NCBI GenBank assembly: GCA_934276695.1
Contig: CAKQTF010000065.1
Location: 1 to 6,142, forward strand
DNA length: 6,142 nt
Origin: an uncultured Spirochaetales bacterium
Lineage (GTDB): Bacteria > Spirochaetota > Spirochaetia > Sphaerochaetales > Sphaerochaetaceae
Reading direction: 5' to 3'
This document shows, one piece after another, positions 5,841 to 6,142 of the stretch. Within the stretch, counting starts at the first letter, position 1, and every line of letters starts with the position of its first letter. The position numbers were made by a program, and so were the translations under genes. Below the pieces are notes generated by a model, which was given only the letters and a program-made list of their open reading frames with translations, did no database searches and was not told the origin of the DNA.

Positions 5841-5913
5841 TTTATAGATTTCTTATAGGTTTTTATAATAAAAGGGATTACTTTTACGGATTATAAATTT
5901 TAATCGGTATAAT
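5841..5913 (+). promoter_or_regulatory. Candidate promoter(s) for the second C69 gene
   Basis: TTTATA (5841-5846, 4 of 6 to -35) and a perfect TATAAT (5864-5869) are separated by exactly 17 bases, giving a leader of about 100 bases. A second perfect TATAAT lies at 5908-5913 with TTTACG (5883-5888, 4 of 6) at a less favourable 19 bases. Both lie between the hairpin at 5779-5806 and the gene at 5977, where a promoter is expected. The region is AT-rich, so chance matches are a real possibility. Confidence 0.4.
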
Positions 5914-5976
5914 CTGGTTTTGATCATTAAATAGCTCATTCCACCTTTGGTGATTATATAAAAAGGAGAGAAAAGT

Positions 5977-6142
5977 ATGAGAAAATTTTTCGCGGTACTG
6001 GCAATTTGTCTGCTGGTAACGGCAGAGACGCTTAGCGCTTGTACTATTTTTGCTATCGGCAAGAATGCAACAGCTGACGGATCTACAATGTCTACACATT
6101 CATGCGATTCAACAAGCGATGACCTCAGAGTCTGGCTTATCC
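5977..6142 (+). CDS. Second secreted C69-family dipeptidase, partial (5' end)
   Basis: ATG at 5977 is preceded by AAGGAGA (5963-5969). The frame runs 55 codons to the window edge without a stop. The product has a signal peptide (MRKFFAVLAICLLV...TLSA) followed directly by C22 and the C69 opening CTIFAIGKNATADGSTM. From the cysteine onward, 22 of 34 residues are identical to the dipeptidase encoded at 3740-5341, including ADGSTM and the SDDLR-WLI segment, so the two are paralogues. C22 is the expected N-terminal nucleophile after signal-peptide removal. A hairpin and candidate promoters upstream suggest it may be transcribed separately from the lipoprotein gene. The rest of the gene, and whether it is intact, cannot be seen. 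Confidence 0.85.
   Translation, partial: MRKFFAVLAICLLVTAETLSACTIFAIGKNATADGSTMSTHSCDSTSDDLRVWLI

Noticed and set aside
5853..6099. Two - strand frames near the end of the window
   Set aside because: They overlap the promoter region and the start of the second C69 gene, whose signal peptide and cysteine motif define the + strand as coding.
1..6142. tRNA, rRNA, CRISPR array, insertion sequence or attachment site
   Set aside because: No cloverleaf-like segment, regularly spaced repeats, transposase frame or terminal inverted repeats were found on reading both strands; the non-coding stretches are too short and AT-rich for these.

Overview
The window looks like a chromosomal segment from an AT-rich bacterium with many exported proteins. 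All genes are on the + strand. The non-coding DNA is strongly AT-rich, ribosome binding sites are clear AGGAG-type, and AGA and ACA are favoured codons. Secreted C69-type dipeptidases in tandem, a DUF6305-like exported protein and a lipoprotein fit a host-associated spirochaete such as Treponema. That assignment is an inference from gene content; a low-GC Firmicute cannot be excluded.

Layout. Positions 1-231 are an AT-rich leader with a candidate promoter, an inverted repeat and a short direct repeat. A tightly spaced four-gene unit follows: an exported DUF6305-like protein (232-843), a polytopic permease resembling the large (DctM) subunit of TRAP transporters (861-2168), a 57-residue two-helix membrane protein (2179-2352), and a membrane-anchored or exported M14-like zinc carboxypeptidase/deacylase (2364-3629). 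Gaps within this unit are 10-17 bases. A 110-base spacer with a 12-bp hairpin leads to a secreted C69 (Ntn-hydrolase) dipeptidase (3740-5341). After a second hairpin comes a 120-residue lipoprotein of unknown function (5407-5769). A third hairpin and an AT-rich promoter-like region precede a second C69 dipeptidase (from 5977), cut off by the window edge after 55 codons.

How the genes may work together (inference). Three hydrolases predicted to act outside the cytoplasm, a zinc amidohydrolase/carboxypeptidase and two dipeptidases, sit beside a carboxylate-type permease. The simplest reading is a scavenging locus: peptides or N-acylated amino acids are cut outside the cytoplasmic membrane, and a released carboxylate or amino acid is imported. 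No DctP-type binding protein or normal-sized DctQ subunit lies in the window. The DUF6305-like protein and the 57-residue membrane protein occupy the places where such partners would be expected, which makes this unit the most interesting part of the window.
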